This document shows, piece by piece, positions 1 to 8,757 of a stretch of DNA of 64,000 nt. A program made the translations under genes and the position numbers. The stretch lies in the NCBI RefSeq assembly GCF_014384795.1, contig NZ_JACRSR010000006.1, positions 1-64,000 of the forward strand. The letters run 5' to 3'. The notes under the pieces were generated by a model. The model worked only from the letters and a program-made list of their open reading frames with translations. It was not told where the DNA came from and did no database searches. Positions within the stretch are counted from its first letter, which is position 1; each line of letters starts with the position of its first letter. Source of the stretch: Gehongia tenuis. Its GTDB lineage: Bacteria > Bacillota > Clostridia > Christensenellales > NSJ-53.

Positions 1-39
1 TCGACACGGCATTCAAACCGGAGGTCATGCGATTTTTCG

Positions 40-147
40 GTGTGCAGCGGCAAGCTTACACCACTAAGCGAGATACTTCCGGGGGTTATGCGCGAAATCA
101 TACGAACGGCGAATAGAGCTGAGGAGGAGGCAGCGAATGAATAAAAT
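40..147 (+). CDS. Short phage ORF overlapping ssb start (hypothetical)
   Basis: A GTG-initiated frame of 34 codons ends in TAA at 145-147, eight bases inside ssb. Its translation has a helix-like segment (LSEILPGVMREI) followed by a charged tail, which looks more protein-like than the competing frame ending at 116. The GGAGG at 20-24 lies rather far upstream (15 bases) for this start, so a start before the window edge or a different start is possible. Function is unknown. The other frame could instead be the tail of an upstream gene. Confidence 0.35.
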
Positions 148-589
148 TTGCATCGTCGGCAATCTAACCAAGGACCCGGAGCTTCGTGCCACGGAACAGG
201 GGAATGCGGTATGCAGTTTCACCGTAGCGGTGAACCGCCGCTATAGGGATCAGGACGGCAACACGCCCACGGATCCCCGAGGAGCGACAGCGACTTTTAT
301 TCCGGTGGTAGTCTGGCGTGATCTTGCGGAGAACTGCGCCAAGTATCTCGCCAAAGGACGCAAGGTGGCCGTAAGCGGGGCGCTGCAAATCAGGAGCTAT
401 ACGGACAGGGACGGCGTGAAGCGGTGGGTATCGGAGATACAGGCCAACGAGGTGGATTTCCTCACGCCAAGGGGCGAGTCCTCGAAGGATGAAGCGCCAG
501 CCAGGCGGGAGCAAGAGGCGTGGCAAACATCACCTGAAGACGACTGGCTGCGGGAAGCGCCGGAGGAGCAAGATGATCTGCCCTTTTGA
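137..589 (+). CDS. ssb: Single-stranded DNA-binding protein (phage-borne)
   Basis: This 150-residue protein binds single-stranded DNA during replication and recombination. Residues 1-110 form the OB-fold, starting with the family-typical MNKICIVGNLTKDPELR, and the acidic C-terminus ends in DDLPF, the partner-docking tail usually seen as DDIPF. The start is set by GAGGAGGAGG at 121-130. It is the first complete gene of the prophage middle module and is followed at once by a RusA-type resolvase. Its context and small size suggest the phage copy rather than the chromosomal one. Length and tail are normal, so it is probably functional. Confidence 0.95.
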   Translation: MNKICIVGNLTKDPELRATEQGNAVCSFTVAVNRRYRDQDGNTPTDPRGATATFIPVVVWRDLAENCAKYLAKGRKVAVSGALQIRSYTDRDGVKRWVSEIQANEVDFLTPRGESSKDEAPARREQEAWQTSPEDDWLREAPEEQDDLPF

Positions 590-600
590 GGAGGCCGGTC

Positions 601-984
601 ATGGGCAGGCGGACTAAGCTTGTGATCCAGGGCACGCTGCCGGGCCTCAACGAGTACATCAATGCGGAGCGGCGCAATAAGTATCTGGCGGCGAAGCTCA
701 AAAACCAATCGGAGCATGTGGTCATGAGCTATGCGCGGCGCCAGCTCCACGGAGTGCATTTTGACGGCCCGGTAACGATGACCTACACCTGGTACGAGCC
801 CAGCAGGAGGCGGGACAAGGATAATGTGTCGAGCTACGGGCGCAAGGTGATCCAGGACGCGCTGGTCAAAGCGGGCGTGCTGGCCGGGGACGGGTGGAAA
901 CATATCGAGGGGTTCCGGGACCGGTTTGCGGTGGACAAGGAACACCCACGGATTGAGGTGGAGTTGGAGGAGGCAGAACCATGA
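601..984 (+). CDS. RusA-family Holliday junction resolvase
   Basis: The family consists of homodimeric endonucleases that cut four-way DNA junctions formed in phage recombination and replication. Acidic residues D72, D74 and D97, in RRRDKDNVSSYGRK and LAGDGWK, match the RusA catalytic aspartates in spacing. The ATG at 601 is chosen because GAGGAGG at 588-594 serves it; the upstream in-frame TTG at 586 would lie over that ribosome site. Length (127 aa) is close to that of RusA (120 aa). It sits between ssb and a Lar-like gene, a usual order in Clostridia siphophages. Confidence 0.9.
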   Translation: MGRRTKLVIQGTLPGLNEYINAERRNKYLAAKLKNQSEHVVMSYARRQLHGVHFDGPVTMTYTWYEPSRRRDKDNVSSYGRKVIQDALVKAGVLAGDGWKHIEGFRDRFAVDKEHPRIEVELEEAEP

Positions 985-1196
985 ACGAGCTCAAACCCTG
1001 CCCGTTTTGCGGGAATCTGCCTGTTGTTGCAAAATATGAACCGAGATTATACAGGCCTGTTATGAACCATACCTACTGTATTGTCTGCTGTGAGTGCGAG
1101 ATGATGTTCGGCTGGGATTATGATTATGGTGGGCGCTTTGATACTGAAGAAGAAGCCGTAGAAGCGTGGAACAGGAGGGAAGAACCATGCGGCTGA
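981..1196 (+). CDS. Lar-like restriction-alleviation / zinc-ribbon protein
   Basis: This 71-residue protein has the Lar-family layout: an N-terminal LKPCPFCGN knuckle, a second Cys pair in CCECEMMFGW, and the closing EEEAVEAWNRR segment. Lar of Rac prophage lowers type I restriction, but most short homologues in Firmicutes phages are untested, so a restriction-alleviating role is inference. ATG overlaps the TGA of the upstream resolvase gene by four bases, which implies translational coupling. Confidence 0.75.
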   Translation: MNELKPCPFCGNLPVVAKYEPRLYRPVMNHTYCIVCCECEMMFGWDYDYGGRFDTEEEAVEAWNRREEPCG

Positions 1197-1486
1197 TAGA
1201 CGCGGATGAGCTTATGGCAACAATAAAGATGCATGATTATCCGTTGCGTGGCCATTACAATTCTACTGACCGGGGAATGTGGACCGCGGGGATCCAACAG
1301 GCCATCGATGAAGCCCCTACCATCGACGCCGTGCCGGTGGTGCATGGACGGTGGGAAAAGCGTAAGGAAGATACGTTGATTCATTGGGATTGCACGCAAT
1401 GCGGTATTGGCTTTTTGGATGATATAGGACTGGATAAACTGCACTACTGCCCCAACTGCGGTGCAAAGATGGATTTGGAGGATTGA
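1187..1486 (+). CDS. Phage zinc-ribbon protein, function unknown
   Basis: A 99-residue protein of a type frequent in Clostridia phages: it opens with MRLIDADELM, has the APTIDAVPVVHGRW segment in the middle, and ends in a four-Cys ribbon (CTQCG and YCPNCGAKMD). Start is ATG 1187 because GGAGGGAAGAACC lies just upstream; an earlier in-frame start at 1166 would give a longer overlap. It overlaps the preceding gene by ten bases. Zinc binding is likely from the cysteines. No biochemical role is known to me. Confidence 0.7.
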   Translation: MRLIDADELMATIKMHDYPLRGHYNSTDRGMWTAGIQQAIDEAPTIDAVPVVHGRWEKRKEDTLIHWDCTQCGIGFLDDIGLDKLHYCPNCGAKMDLED

Positions 1487-1491
1487 CGATA

Positions 1492-1920
1492 ATGTATGAG
1501 AAGCTGCTTGAAACATTGCACCGCATGGATGACGGGGCAAGGCCGGGGCCATGGGTTGTAAGAAACGACAATGATGGCAGTTGGCTTCCGTTCTGGGTCA
1601 TAAGCCATGAGCTGGACGAAGAGGGTGAGTGGTTTGCAGAACTTCACGTCGGCGATTATGGAACTGCAAAGTTTATAGCGATGACGAGGCAAATTATACC
1701 ACAGGTCATTGAAGCCCTGGAAGACATGCAGACCGAATTGGAACAGGGCCGAAAGGAACGGGACGCGGCGATAAAAGACATTCCGCATAAATGCTGGTCA
1801 TGCGCAAACGGGTTCTATACGGATAATGGTTTCGATTGTGATCTGACGCATTACAAAAGCGGCTGTAAAGATTGTCTAAGCTGGCAATGGCGCGGTGTCA
1901 AGGGGGACGAGGATGTATGA
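1492..1920 (+). CDS. Hypothetical phage protein with C-terminal Cys cluster
   Basis: The product (142 aa) is unrecognised. The first half is acidic with a WVVRNDNDGSW segment; the second has a helical stretch and a C-terminal cysteine group (HKCWSCANG, CDLTHYKSGCKDCLSW) that could bind zinc. ATG 1492 is preferred because GGAGG at 1476-1480 precedes it and the upstream TTG in frame is weak. It overlaps the next small gene by eight bases inside a tightly packed run of small phage ORFs. Confidence 0.6.
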   Translation: MYEKLLETLHRMDDGARPGPWVVRNDNDGSWLPFWVISHELDEEGEWFAELHVGDYGTAKFIAMTRQIIPQVIEALEDMQTELEQGRKERDAAIKDIPHKCWSCANGFYTDNGFDCDLTHYKSGCKDCLSWQWRGVKGDEDV

Positions 1921-2095
1921 GGAACTAATTAAGACACTTAGAGCAGGCATTAGGTGTTATGGTTGTAAATACGTGGAACTCCCAGAATGCGAGAACTGTT
2001 ATATCTCCATCGAAGCTGCTGACGCCATTGAAGAACTGCTATTTTTATGCGGTAAAGGGGAAGCGAGTGTGACCAAGAACGATAAAGGGGTCTAA
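1913..2095 (+). CDS. Small Cys-rich phage protein, unknown
   Basis: A 60-residue product beginning MYEELIKTLRAG with a CYGCKYVELPECENCY cluster, which gives four cysteines in a pattern suitable for metal binding, followed by a helix (AADAIEEL). ATG 1913 follows a GGGGGACGAGG purine stretch and overlaps the end of the preceding gene. Related small proteins occur in Clostridia phages beside zinc-ribbon genes, but no function is assigned. Confidence 0.55.
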   Translation: MYEELIKTLRAGIRCYGCKYVELPECENCYISIEAADAIEELLFLCGKGEASVTKNDKGV

Positions 2096-2106
2096 GGGGG
2101 CCGACG

Positions 2107-2514
2107 ATGTACATTAATGCGGACATGCGGTCCTATATCATCAGTTGCGCAGCGACACTGTCCTACTATGAGGCGTTGTTGGAGCATCCGCCCGAACGGC
2201 TCCATGTGCCGGTGAGGGACGCTAAGATGGCCAAGGCTTACTGCGGAAGGGTGCTGGATGAGCTGATGCGGGAAGTGGACGAGGATCAGGCTGTCGAGGT
2301 GGTCCGGTACTCTACGCGATGTGATCTTCGAGTGGTCCCAAATGAGCGGATGGCGGCAAAGCGGGAGTTGATTGTGGTGGACCCACGGGACATAGAAACA
2401 TTGCTGCGGGATAGTATATCGGACTGCGCCCTCTGCCTCAAGACGGGCAAGGAGATCAAACGGTGCGATAAGCGCAAGCGGCTGCTGAGATTGGGGATTA
2501 CGCCAAAGAGCTAA
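2107..2514 (+). CDS. DUF5651-like phage protein
   Basis: The product (135 aa) resembles DUF5651-type proteins that lie just before the late-gene activator and terminase genes in Clostridia siphophages. The C-terminal part carries CALC and KRCDKRKRLLRLGI, a Cys-containing basic segment typical of the family. GGGGGCCGACG precedes ATG 2107. In an intact phage the packaging genes would follow; here the tape measure gene follows after 14 bases. The last codons may already lie at or near the deletion junction, so the C-terminus may not be original. Confidence 0.6.
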   Translation: MYINADMRSYIISCAATLSYYEALLEHPPERLHVPVRDAKMAKAYCGRVLDELMREVDEDQAVEVVRYSTRCDLRVVPNERMAAKRELIVVDPRDIETLLRDSISDCALCLKTGKEIKRCDKRKRLLRLGITPKS

Positions 2515-2531
2515 AGGGGCTGAGCGATATG
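2470..2531 (+). other. Probable deletion junction in prophage
   Basis: The tape measure reading frame continues upstream of its ATG (2529) back to a stop at 2469-2471, and this extension reads as an Ala-rich, protein-like segment ending in EIGDYAKELKGLSD. That segment overlaps the end of the DUF5651-like gene in another frame. A gene interior spliced to the end of an early gene explains both this and the missing structural genes. The exact breakpoint is not determinable from one sequence. Confidence 0.5.
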
Positions 2532-5306
2532 ACTGCGCTGCTCACAGCGGCAGAGAACGGAAATATCCTTGCTCAGACAAAGGCGCTTGCTATGAGGGTT
2601 AAAGCGTCGGCAGTAAGAGGTGGCGAGTTAATACAGATGGGGCTGTTCAATGTGGCCCTTGCCGCCGAGACCATAGCAACCAAGGCCAATACGGCCGCAA
2701 CGAATGGTGGGATAGTCGCCAAGATTGCCGCCGCTGTAGCATCAAAGGCCGCTGCCGCTGCTCAATGGCTCTGGAACGCGGCCATGGCGGCGAATCCTAT
2801 CGGCCTTGTCATTGCGGGCGTTGGCGCGCTTATAGGTGTAATTGCCGGGCTCGTTGCAATCTTTGACACGAGCAGCGCCGCCTACAAAGAAGAAAAGAAA
2901 AACCTTGAGGATCTCAGAAAGGAACACGACGAATACGCCAGCACTCTTGCGGACAGCAAGGACGCGGCGCGGGAAGAGGCGGCGGGTAAGGTTGCCCAAG
3001 CCCAGGCAAACCGGAATCTGCTGAACTCCCTTGCGGAGCTTGTGGATGAAAACGGCGTGTTCTCCGGCTCCGTGGAGGAGGCCCGGCACGCGGTATCCGA
3101 ACTCAACGGCAACATTGACGGGCTGGGGCTGGCTTTTGACGAGACTACCGGCAAGATCAATATGTCCGCGGAGGAACTCCGGGCGTACGGAGACAACCTG
3201 CTGGCCGTCACCGAATACCAGGCCGCAGAGGAGCAGTACAACAACATCCTGAGTGAGCGCACCGCTTTGCAGGCCAAAATCAACGCACTGGAAGAGAAAA
3301 AAGCAGTCTACCAGCAGATGGCGGACGAGGGAAACATGAAGCAGAGCGAGGCCAACAAGCTCATTTCGGAAGCGGACGACCTGCTCACGGATTACAATGC
3401 ATCCATGCGCGATCTGGAAGTGGACGTGGCCGCCTACGAACGCACCGTGCAAAAAACCTATAACAAAGAGGCGGATCTGGCGGTCAAGCGCCAGAATATC
3501 ATGAACAATCAGTCCAAGGATGTAAAGAAACTCGCAAAGCAGTACAACATGTCCTTTGACGAGATCATTGACGAAGCGGCCAAACTGGACGGCGGCCTTG
3601 AAGAATGGTCCGAAAAACAGGCCATGCGCTTCACGGAATCGGGCATGGATCTGGCCTTGCTGGCCAAGAAGTGGGGCATGACCACTGAACAGATTGAAGC
3701 CTACTGCCAGGAATGGGGCATGGATTACAACGAGTTCAACGAGGAGATGAAGAAGACCCATACGGAAGCCGGCGAGGATATCAATGCTCTTGCGGCCAAG
3801 TGGGGCGTGTCGGCTCAGTCCATTCGGGAATGGATTGCCATGAACGAATCGGACGTCCAGGGCTGGTCGGACATGATGACAGACGCTTGGACGGACTACA
3901 GCGAGACAGTGACGGAGCGCACGGAAAATGTGGTCAACGGCTTTGAGAAACTGCCCAAGAAATACGATCAGTCCGCCAAGGAAATGCTGGAGAACCTCCA
4001 GGTCAACAAGGAGCGGTATGCGGCCTGGGAAGCCAACATGGAGGAAATCACCCGCCAGCTCGGCCCTACGGCAGCGGAGGAATTCAGGAAGCTGGGCCCC
4101 GAAGCCAACAGCGCCCTGGAAGAAATCCTGGGCAGCACGGACTTATTGGACCAGTACCGCGAGGTATTCGGCGTGAAGCTGGACGAGACCACCGGCCAGG
4201 CCATTGAGGACTGGAACAATCCCAGCTTTATCGGTGCGCCCAATGAATCCATCAATGAATCCGCTCAAATCGTGTCGGGCAACACGGCCCTGCAGGATGC
4301 GGCGGGAACCAAGGTGGACGACGCCTTGAAAGCCATGGAGACCTCGGTGAAAAATGCCGACTTTGGATCGGTGGGCAAAACCATGGCCACCGATATTGTG
4401 ACAGGCGTGGCCAAAGCGGATATGTCGGGCATCGGCAAGGCCGTGGCCAATGCGATCAAGTCCGGTATGCAGCAGGCCACGGCTTCGGCCAAGTCCCTCA
4501 GCAGCTCCGTGCAGGAGGTGTTCCGGGGTATGTCCCGGGAGTGTGAGGCAACGGTGGTCAAGATGATGTCCCAAATCAACTCGGCTATTGCCACCCGTGC
4601 AAACTCCGTCAAAGTATCGATGGTGGGCGTAGTTACGGGCATGCTGAATGGGCTTAAGGACTTGCCGGCCAAGGCCGCGGTCTATCCACAAAAGATGATG
4701 CAGGACATGGGAACGGCCATCACCGCCCGTACCGCATCACTGGGCGACAAAGCCCGCGCCGCCGCAAGCAACATTGTGCGGGGCCTTGAGCCCATGGTGG
4801 AGGACGGTGGAGACGTTGCCAATCGAATGATAGATGGCATGCTGAAGGTGCTGAACAGCCGCGCCGGGGAACTGTACGCCAAGGCCAGGCAAATTGCGGA
4901 ACAGATCGCCGCTACGATGCGGAAAGCCCTGGATATCCATTCTCCGTCCAGGATCATGATGGAAATGGGCGGCTATATCATACAGGGCATTTATGACGGG
5001 CTGGAAAGCGCTGAGAACAGGCTGTACCGCAAAGCGGGCTACATCAGCAAGGAACTGGCGGACCGGCTGTCCGCATCACCGACGATCACGCCTAATATTG
5101 TGGACCGGCTGCAGACGGCGGCGGACTACGGCCCGGCCCGAATTTACACCCACAGCTCCGGCGCCCAGCCAGCTTTGGCGGGGGCGGGCGCGTCGTACAG
5201 CACAAGCCTTACTCAATACATCACTACGCCCAAAGCACTGTCGCCGTCCGAAATGACGAAGGAAGCGGAAGACATGCTACGGCGCTCAAAATGGCAGTTG
5301 CCTTAA
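2529..5306 (+). CDS. Phage tail tape measure protein (probably N-terminally truncated)
   Basis: The tape measure sets tail length and is threaded through the tail tube. The 925-residue product has a hydrophobic membrane-active segment near residues 75-120 (AANPIGLVIAGVGALIGVIAG), long coiled coils at 120-260, tandem copies of a LAKKWGM-type unit around 340-440, and a C-terminal QIAATMRKALDIHSPSRIMMEMG motif near 795-820 that is usual for this family. Proteins of this class generally carry a further N-terminal domain, and the frame stays open upstream of the ATG, so the front has probably been lost. The distal tail gene follows directly. Confidence 0.85.
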   Translation: MTALLTAAENGNILAQTKALAMRVKASAVRGGELIQMGLFNVALAAETIATKANTAATNGGIVAKIAAAVASKAAAAAQWLWNAAMAANPIGLVIAGVGALIGVIAGLVAIFDTSSAAYKEEKKNLEDLRKEHDEYASTLADSKDAAREEAAGKVAQAQANRNLLNSLAELVDENGVFSGSVEEARHAVSELNGNIDGLGLAFDETTGKINMSAEELRAYGDNLLAVTEYQAAEEQYNNILSERTALQAKINALEEKKAVYQQMADEGNMKQSEANKLISEADDLLTDYNASMRDLEVDVAAYERTVQKTYNKEADLAVKRQNIMNNQSKDVKKLAKQYNMSFDEIIDEAAKLDGGLEEWSEKQAMRFTESGMDLALLAKKWGMTTEQIEAYCQEWGMDYNEFNEEMKKTHTEAGEDINALAAKWGVSAQSIREWIAMNESDVQGWSDMMTDAWTDYSETVTERTENVVNGFEKLPKKYDQSAKEMLENLQVNKERYAAWEANMEEITRQLGPTAAEEFRKLGPEANSALEEILGSTDLLDQYREVFGVKLDETTGQAIEDWNNPSFIGAPNESINESAQIVSGNTALQDAAGTKVDDALKAMETSVKNADFGSVGKTMATDIVTGVAKADMSGIGKAVANAIKSGMQQATASAKSLSSSVQEVFRGMSRECEATVVKMMSQINSAIATRANSVKVSMVGVVTGMLNGLKDLPAKAAVYPQKMMQDMGTAITARTASLGDKARAAASNIVRGLEPMVEDGGDVANRMIDGMLKVLNSRAGELYAKARQIAEQIAATMRKALDIHSPSRIMMEMGGYIIQGIYDGLESAENRLYRKAGYISKELADRLSASPTITPNIVDRLQTAADYGPARIYTHSSGAQPALAGAGASYSTSLTQYITTPKALSPSEMTKEAEDMLRRSKWQLP

Positions 5307-5319
5307 AGAGGGGGTAAGC

Positions 5320-6183
5320 ATGGATCAAAACACCGTATGGATCTATGAAAACAGTATCGGCAAGATCACGTTTGCATGGGAGTCGCCCCACTGGATCACC
5401 ATGTTTGACGGCATGAGCAGTGTGGAGGTGGATATCTCCCAATCCCGGGGGCCGCGCCAGATTGGCGCCACCATCGCAAGCCAAAGCGTGCGGCCAAGGT
5501 CCCTTACACTGGACGGCTGCCTGTTTGATCCTGTGGGGGTCAATCGGGAACGATTGATCGACATCATAGCCCCGCAGGTCCCGGCAACGCTGACCATGGT
5601 GGACGGCGCTGAATCCTGGTATCTTGATGTTGTACCGGAAAAAACGCCGGAAATCGAGCCGGGTCTGGGCGTTCAGAATTTCCAGCTTCGGCTTTTTGCC
5701 GCCTATCCCTATTGGCGCACCACGGCGTCCTATTCGGTGCAGGTGGCTGGACTGGTCCCGATGTTCCGCTTCCCATTCTTAACCGGCGGCACCTGGTGGA
5801 TATCCAAATACAGCGACAGCTATTTCCGCAGTATTGAGAATCAGGGCAACGTGCCTGTGGAGTTCCGAGTCACCTTCACGGCGCGGGCCGCCCTTATCAA
5901 TCCCGAGTTCTATCATGTGGATACCCGCAAGAGAATTGCTATCAAAAAGACCATGGTTGCAGGCGAACGCATTTTAGTGTCAACAGCTTATGGTGAGCGG
6001 GGCGTAATTGTGACGGCGCCGGACGGCACAGCTTCCAACGGGTTCAAATTTTTGACGATTGACAGCGATCTGTCCATGACGCTGCAGCCAGGAAGCAATC
6101 TGCTCCGGATCGACGCGGAAAACAACCGCGAAGGGCTGGGTGTGAGGCTGGAAGCCCCGCAGGGGGTGAAATCCGGTGTCTGA
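5320..6183 (+). CDS. Phage distal tail (Dit-like) protein
   Basis: The 287-residue product sits where siphophages encode the distal tail protein, between tape measure and tail-associated protein. It has the FDGMSSVEVDISQSRGP and LTLDGCLFDP segments of the Sipho_tail/Dit N-terminal domain that forms the hexameric hub at the tail tip, followed by a beta-rich C-terminal region. ATG 5320 has AGAGGGGG upstream. It overlaps the next gene by eight bases. No defect is visible. Confidence 0.8.
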   Translation: MDQNTVWIYENSIGKITFAWESPHWITMFDGMSSVEVDISQSRGPRQIGATIASQSVRPRSLTLDGCLFDPVGVNRERLIDIIAPQVPATLTMVDGAESWYLDVVPEKTPEIEPGLGVQNFQLRLFAAYPYWRTTASYSVQVAGLVPMFRFPFLTGGTWWISKYSDSYFRSIENQGNVPVEFRVTFTARAALINPEFYHVDTRKRIAIKKTMVAGERILVSTAYGERGVIVTAPDGTASNGFKFLTIDSDLSMTLQPGSNLLRIDAENNREGLGVRLEAPQGVKSGV

Positions 6184-7273
6184 TTTCTACATCTACAACA
6201 ACGTCAAAGAACGGATAGGCATTATCCAAAACGATGAGTCGGTGCAATGGCTGGAGAATTATCAATCCCCAGGCGAGGTCAAAGTCGTGGTGAGAGTAAC
6301 AGAGGATAACCTGGCTCTGCTTGTTGACGGGAATCGAATCTATAACACCGACAGCAACACGGCGGCGCGAATCTCCTATGTCAGCATTGTGGAGGCGGAG
6401 AGCGAGCACAGCATCATTGCCCGGGCAGACCTTACCGCTGAACTGCTGAGCGACAGGGTGGTTATGGCAACGGAAAATGTAACCAACGTGGAAGCTGCTA
6501 TGTATGCCATCTACGCCAAAAACCGCCGCGGATTGCCTATCGAAATGGGCACGGCACAGGGATACACCGAGCGGCTGGACATGGAAATCACCTGGAACAC
6601 AGTACTGGATGCGCTGAATGCCTTGGCGGCGTCCTCGGGGCTTGGTTACGTGGTCGGGTTTGATCCGGAAACAGGTATTGAGACACTGAAGGTCTACAAG
6701 GGCATAGATCGATCCGTTGAGGGTAGCGACAATTACGTGGGTTATTTTGGGACGGATGTTGGCAATATCAGCAATCTTGAAATTACGACGGGCACCACCG
6801 ATCTTAAAAACGTGGCGGTGGTCGCCGGCGAGGGGGAAGGCTCCGCCCGAACGGTCCGTATTGTGTCTTTGGGTAACGTTTCGGGCGAGAACAGACGGGA
6901 ATTGTATGTGGATGCAAGGGACGTCCAGCGCGAGGCCCAAATTGCCGTGGATACCGGGCAGGTGGACGAAAAAGGCAATCCCATCTATGAGTATCAGACC
7001 AAGGTCTATACCGATGCCGAATACAATGCGCTGCTGGACGCAAGAGGCTATGAAAAGCTGGCGGAGCATCTGAGCAGTTTTGGCGTAACCTGTGATATTG
7101 AACAGTCCAATCTGGAATACGGCGTGGATTACCACCTGGGCGACCGTATGCCCGTCAAGCTCACGGACTATGGCATTACCGCCTCGGCAGTGGTGTCGTC
7201 GGTTAACCGTATCTATGAGAGCAGCGGCACGCGGGTTGTTGTGACCCTAAGTGATTTTAAACTAACGGAGTAA
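6176..7273 (+). CDS. ReqiPepy6 Gp37-like siphovirus tail protein
   Basis: The 365-residue product matches the Gp37-like tail family. It opens with a short beta-strand region (FYIYNNVKERIGII), contains the SEHSIIARADLTAELLSDRVV segment near residue 80, and ends with a region typical of tail-hub proteins (GDRMPVKLTDYGITASAVVSSVNRIY, cited here in part). It probably forms the tail-tip hub downstream of Dit. The start is a GTG at 6176 that overlaps the end of the dit gene. Confidence 0.75.
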   Translation: MSDFYIYNNVKERIGIIQNDESVQWLENYQSPGEVKVVVRVTEDNLALLVDGNRIYNTDSNTAARISYVSIVEAESEHSIIARADLTAELLSDRVVMATENVTNVEAAMYAIYAKNRRGLPIEMGTAQGYTERLDMEITWNTVLDALNALAASSGLGYVVGFDPETGIETLKVYKGIDRSVEGSDNYVGYFGTDVGNISNLEITTGTTDLKNVAVVAGEGEGSARTVRIVSLGNVSGENRRELYVDARDVQREAQIAVDTGQVDEKGNPIYEYQTKVYTDAEYNALLDARGYEKLAEHLSSFGVTCDIEQSNLEYGVDYHLGDRMPVKLTDYGITASAVVSSVNRIYESSGTRVVVTLSDFKLTE

Positions 7274-7285
7274 AGGAGGAAGACC

Positions 7286-8362
7286 ATGGTTTGTTTCCCT
7301 TTGGATAATGTTGAATACGATGCGTCGGCATTGGGAGCTTGGTCGGGGACCCGGACCCGCGGTGTATATGCGGCTGACGGGCATTATGCGGTCACGGCAA
7401 ACGGAGGCATGTCGGTGAGGGTAAGTCCCGGTCTCGCGTGGCTGCAAGCCGGAGATTTTTGGGGCGTGAATGCTTATGAAAATGCGGCGCAGGTGCTTAT
7501 GCTGGACACGGCGGACGGCTCCCTGGACCGTGTCGATGCTGTGTGTGTCCGGTTGGACAAAAATCTGAATAAAGGTGAATTGGTCGTGAAGAGTGGCGCT
7601 TATACACCGCAACCGCCCACCATTGCCACGCCGGTGCGTGATGCAAATTACGATGAAATCTATGTGGCCACTGTGTATGTGCGTGCCGGAGCAACGGAGA
7701 TCCTGCAAAGCGATATCACTGACCAGCGGCTCAACGAGGCCTATTGTGGCATCATGCGGGATGGGGTGACCGGAATACCCACGGAAGAACTACAGGCCCA
7801 ATGGTCGTCATGGTATGCAGGGTATACTACTGGGGCACAGCAGGAGTTTGGCGCGTGGTTTGAAAGCATGAAAGGCCAGCTCTCCGAGGACGCGGCGGGT
7901 AATCTCCAAAATCAAATCAACGCCCACGCGCACACGGGCGAGGACGGGACGGCGCGAGTCAACGCCATGGACGCGGACACGGTGGACGGGATGCACGCGG
8001 AGGCGTTTGCGCGGCGGAATCTGCAATGGTTTGACTTACCTCTCCGGGATGGCTTTATTGGCCCGGCCAAGTATGCAAAGGACGATATGGGGTTTGTGCA
8101 TTTGTATGGACAGATCTATAAAGCGCCGGGCGTTGTGGTGCCGCTTGGCTCCATTGTCGCTGACCTGCCGGTGGGATACTATCGTCCTGGACGCCTTGCA
8201 GTACCCGTAACCAGCAATTACTCCAGCGGCGGTAATCCAATATTTGATCCGGATGTACTTGTAATCATAGATGGCGCTATATGGGTGCCGGTGCATAACA
8301 ATGCCAACAGCAATACGTCCAGCGCACCGGTATTTGATGCACAATTTTATGTGGGGGTGTGA
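7286..8362 (+). CDS. Tail fibre / receptor-binding-like protein
   Basis: In this 358-residue product the N-terminal ~170 residues resemble the baseplate-attachment part of Clostridia phage fibres. A middle helical stretch follows, then the motif VNAMDADTVDGMHAEAF near residues 218-234, which recurs in trimeric tail fibres, and a beta-rich C-terminal domain that would contact the host surface. AAAGGAGG precedes ATG 7286. Position after the tail hub and before lysis genes fits an adsorption role; the receptor cannot be inferred. Confidence 0.75.
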   Translation: MVCFPLDNVEYDASALGAWSGTRTRGVYAADGHYAVTANGGMSVRVSPGLAWLQAGDFWGVNAYENAAQVLMLDTADGSLDRVDAVCVRLDKNLNKGELVVKSGAYTPQPPTIATPVRDANYDEIYVATVYVRAGATEILQSDITDQRLNEAYCGIMRDGVTGIPTEELQAQWSSWYAGYTTGAQQEFGAWFESMKGQLSEDAAGNLQNQINAHAHTGEDGTARVNAMDADTVDGMHAEAFARRNLQWFDLPLRDGFIGPAKYAKDDMGFVHLYGQIYKAPGVVVPLGSIVADLPVGYYRPGRLAVPVTSNYSSGGNPIFDPDVLVIIDGAIWVPVHNNANSNTSSAPVFDAQFYVGV

Positions 8363-8757
8363 TGATGTACACACATAGATGGGTCATAGATGCACAGGGC
8401 TACTATAGGTTCCCCGTATTGGTAGAGATCGACGGGAGCGGGCGCGAGGCCATTCAGTACTACACTTTACAGACGGGCGAAAGCCTGGTGGGTGTCCGGG
8501 TTAGCAGTGAGGCCGTTCGGCCCAAATGGGATGGCAATGGGTGGATTGAGGGCGCGACAGCGGAAGAAATAGAGGAATGTCGGGCCCACCATCCGGTGCC
8601 GGGCCCGACATTGGCCGATCGGGTGGCGGATATCGAGGACGCGCTTACCGAAATGATGTTTGGATCAAAGGAAAGCGGAAGCTTTCCCAAATCCGAAGGA
8701 CCAGGGGGGTCAGAGGAAAGCGGACGCTTTCCTAAACCCGAAGGGGGTGCGGCATGA
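8362..8757 (+). CDS. Phage tail-associated protein with tandem C-terminal repeat
   Basis: The product (131 aa) is not assigned to a family. The N-terminal half (YTHRWVIDAQGYYRFPVLVE) looks like a small tail or fibre-accessory domain. The C-terminus is acidic and low-complexity and contains a duplicated ESG-FPK-EG unit encoded by a 30-base repeat. Two adjacent ATG codons (8362, 8365) are possible starts; the first overlaps the TGA of the fibre gene. It may be a fibre chaperone or accessory protein, but this is only inferred from position. Confidence 0.6.
   Translation: MMYTHRWVIDAQGYYRFPVLVEIDGSGREAIQYYTLQTGESLVGVRVSSEAVRPKWDGNGWIEGATAEEIEECRAHHPVPGPTLADRVADIEDALTEMMFGSKESGSFPKSEGPGGSEESGRFPKPEGGAA
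8670..8744 (+). repeat. Two-copy 45-bp-spaced direct repeat
   Basis: Copies at 8670-8699 and 8715-8744 match at all but four of 30 positions and keep the reading frame (offset 45 bp, 15 codons). Each copy also contains a short inverted repeat (GGAAAGC/GCTTTCC). It adds one repeat to the C-terminus of the gene it lies in. Confidence 0.8.
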
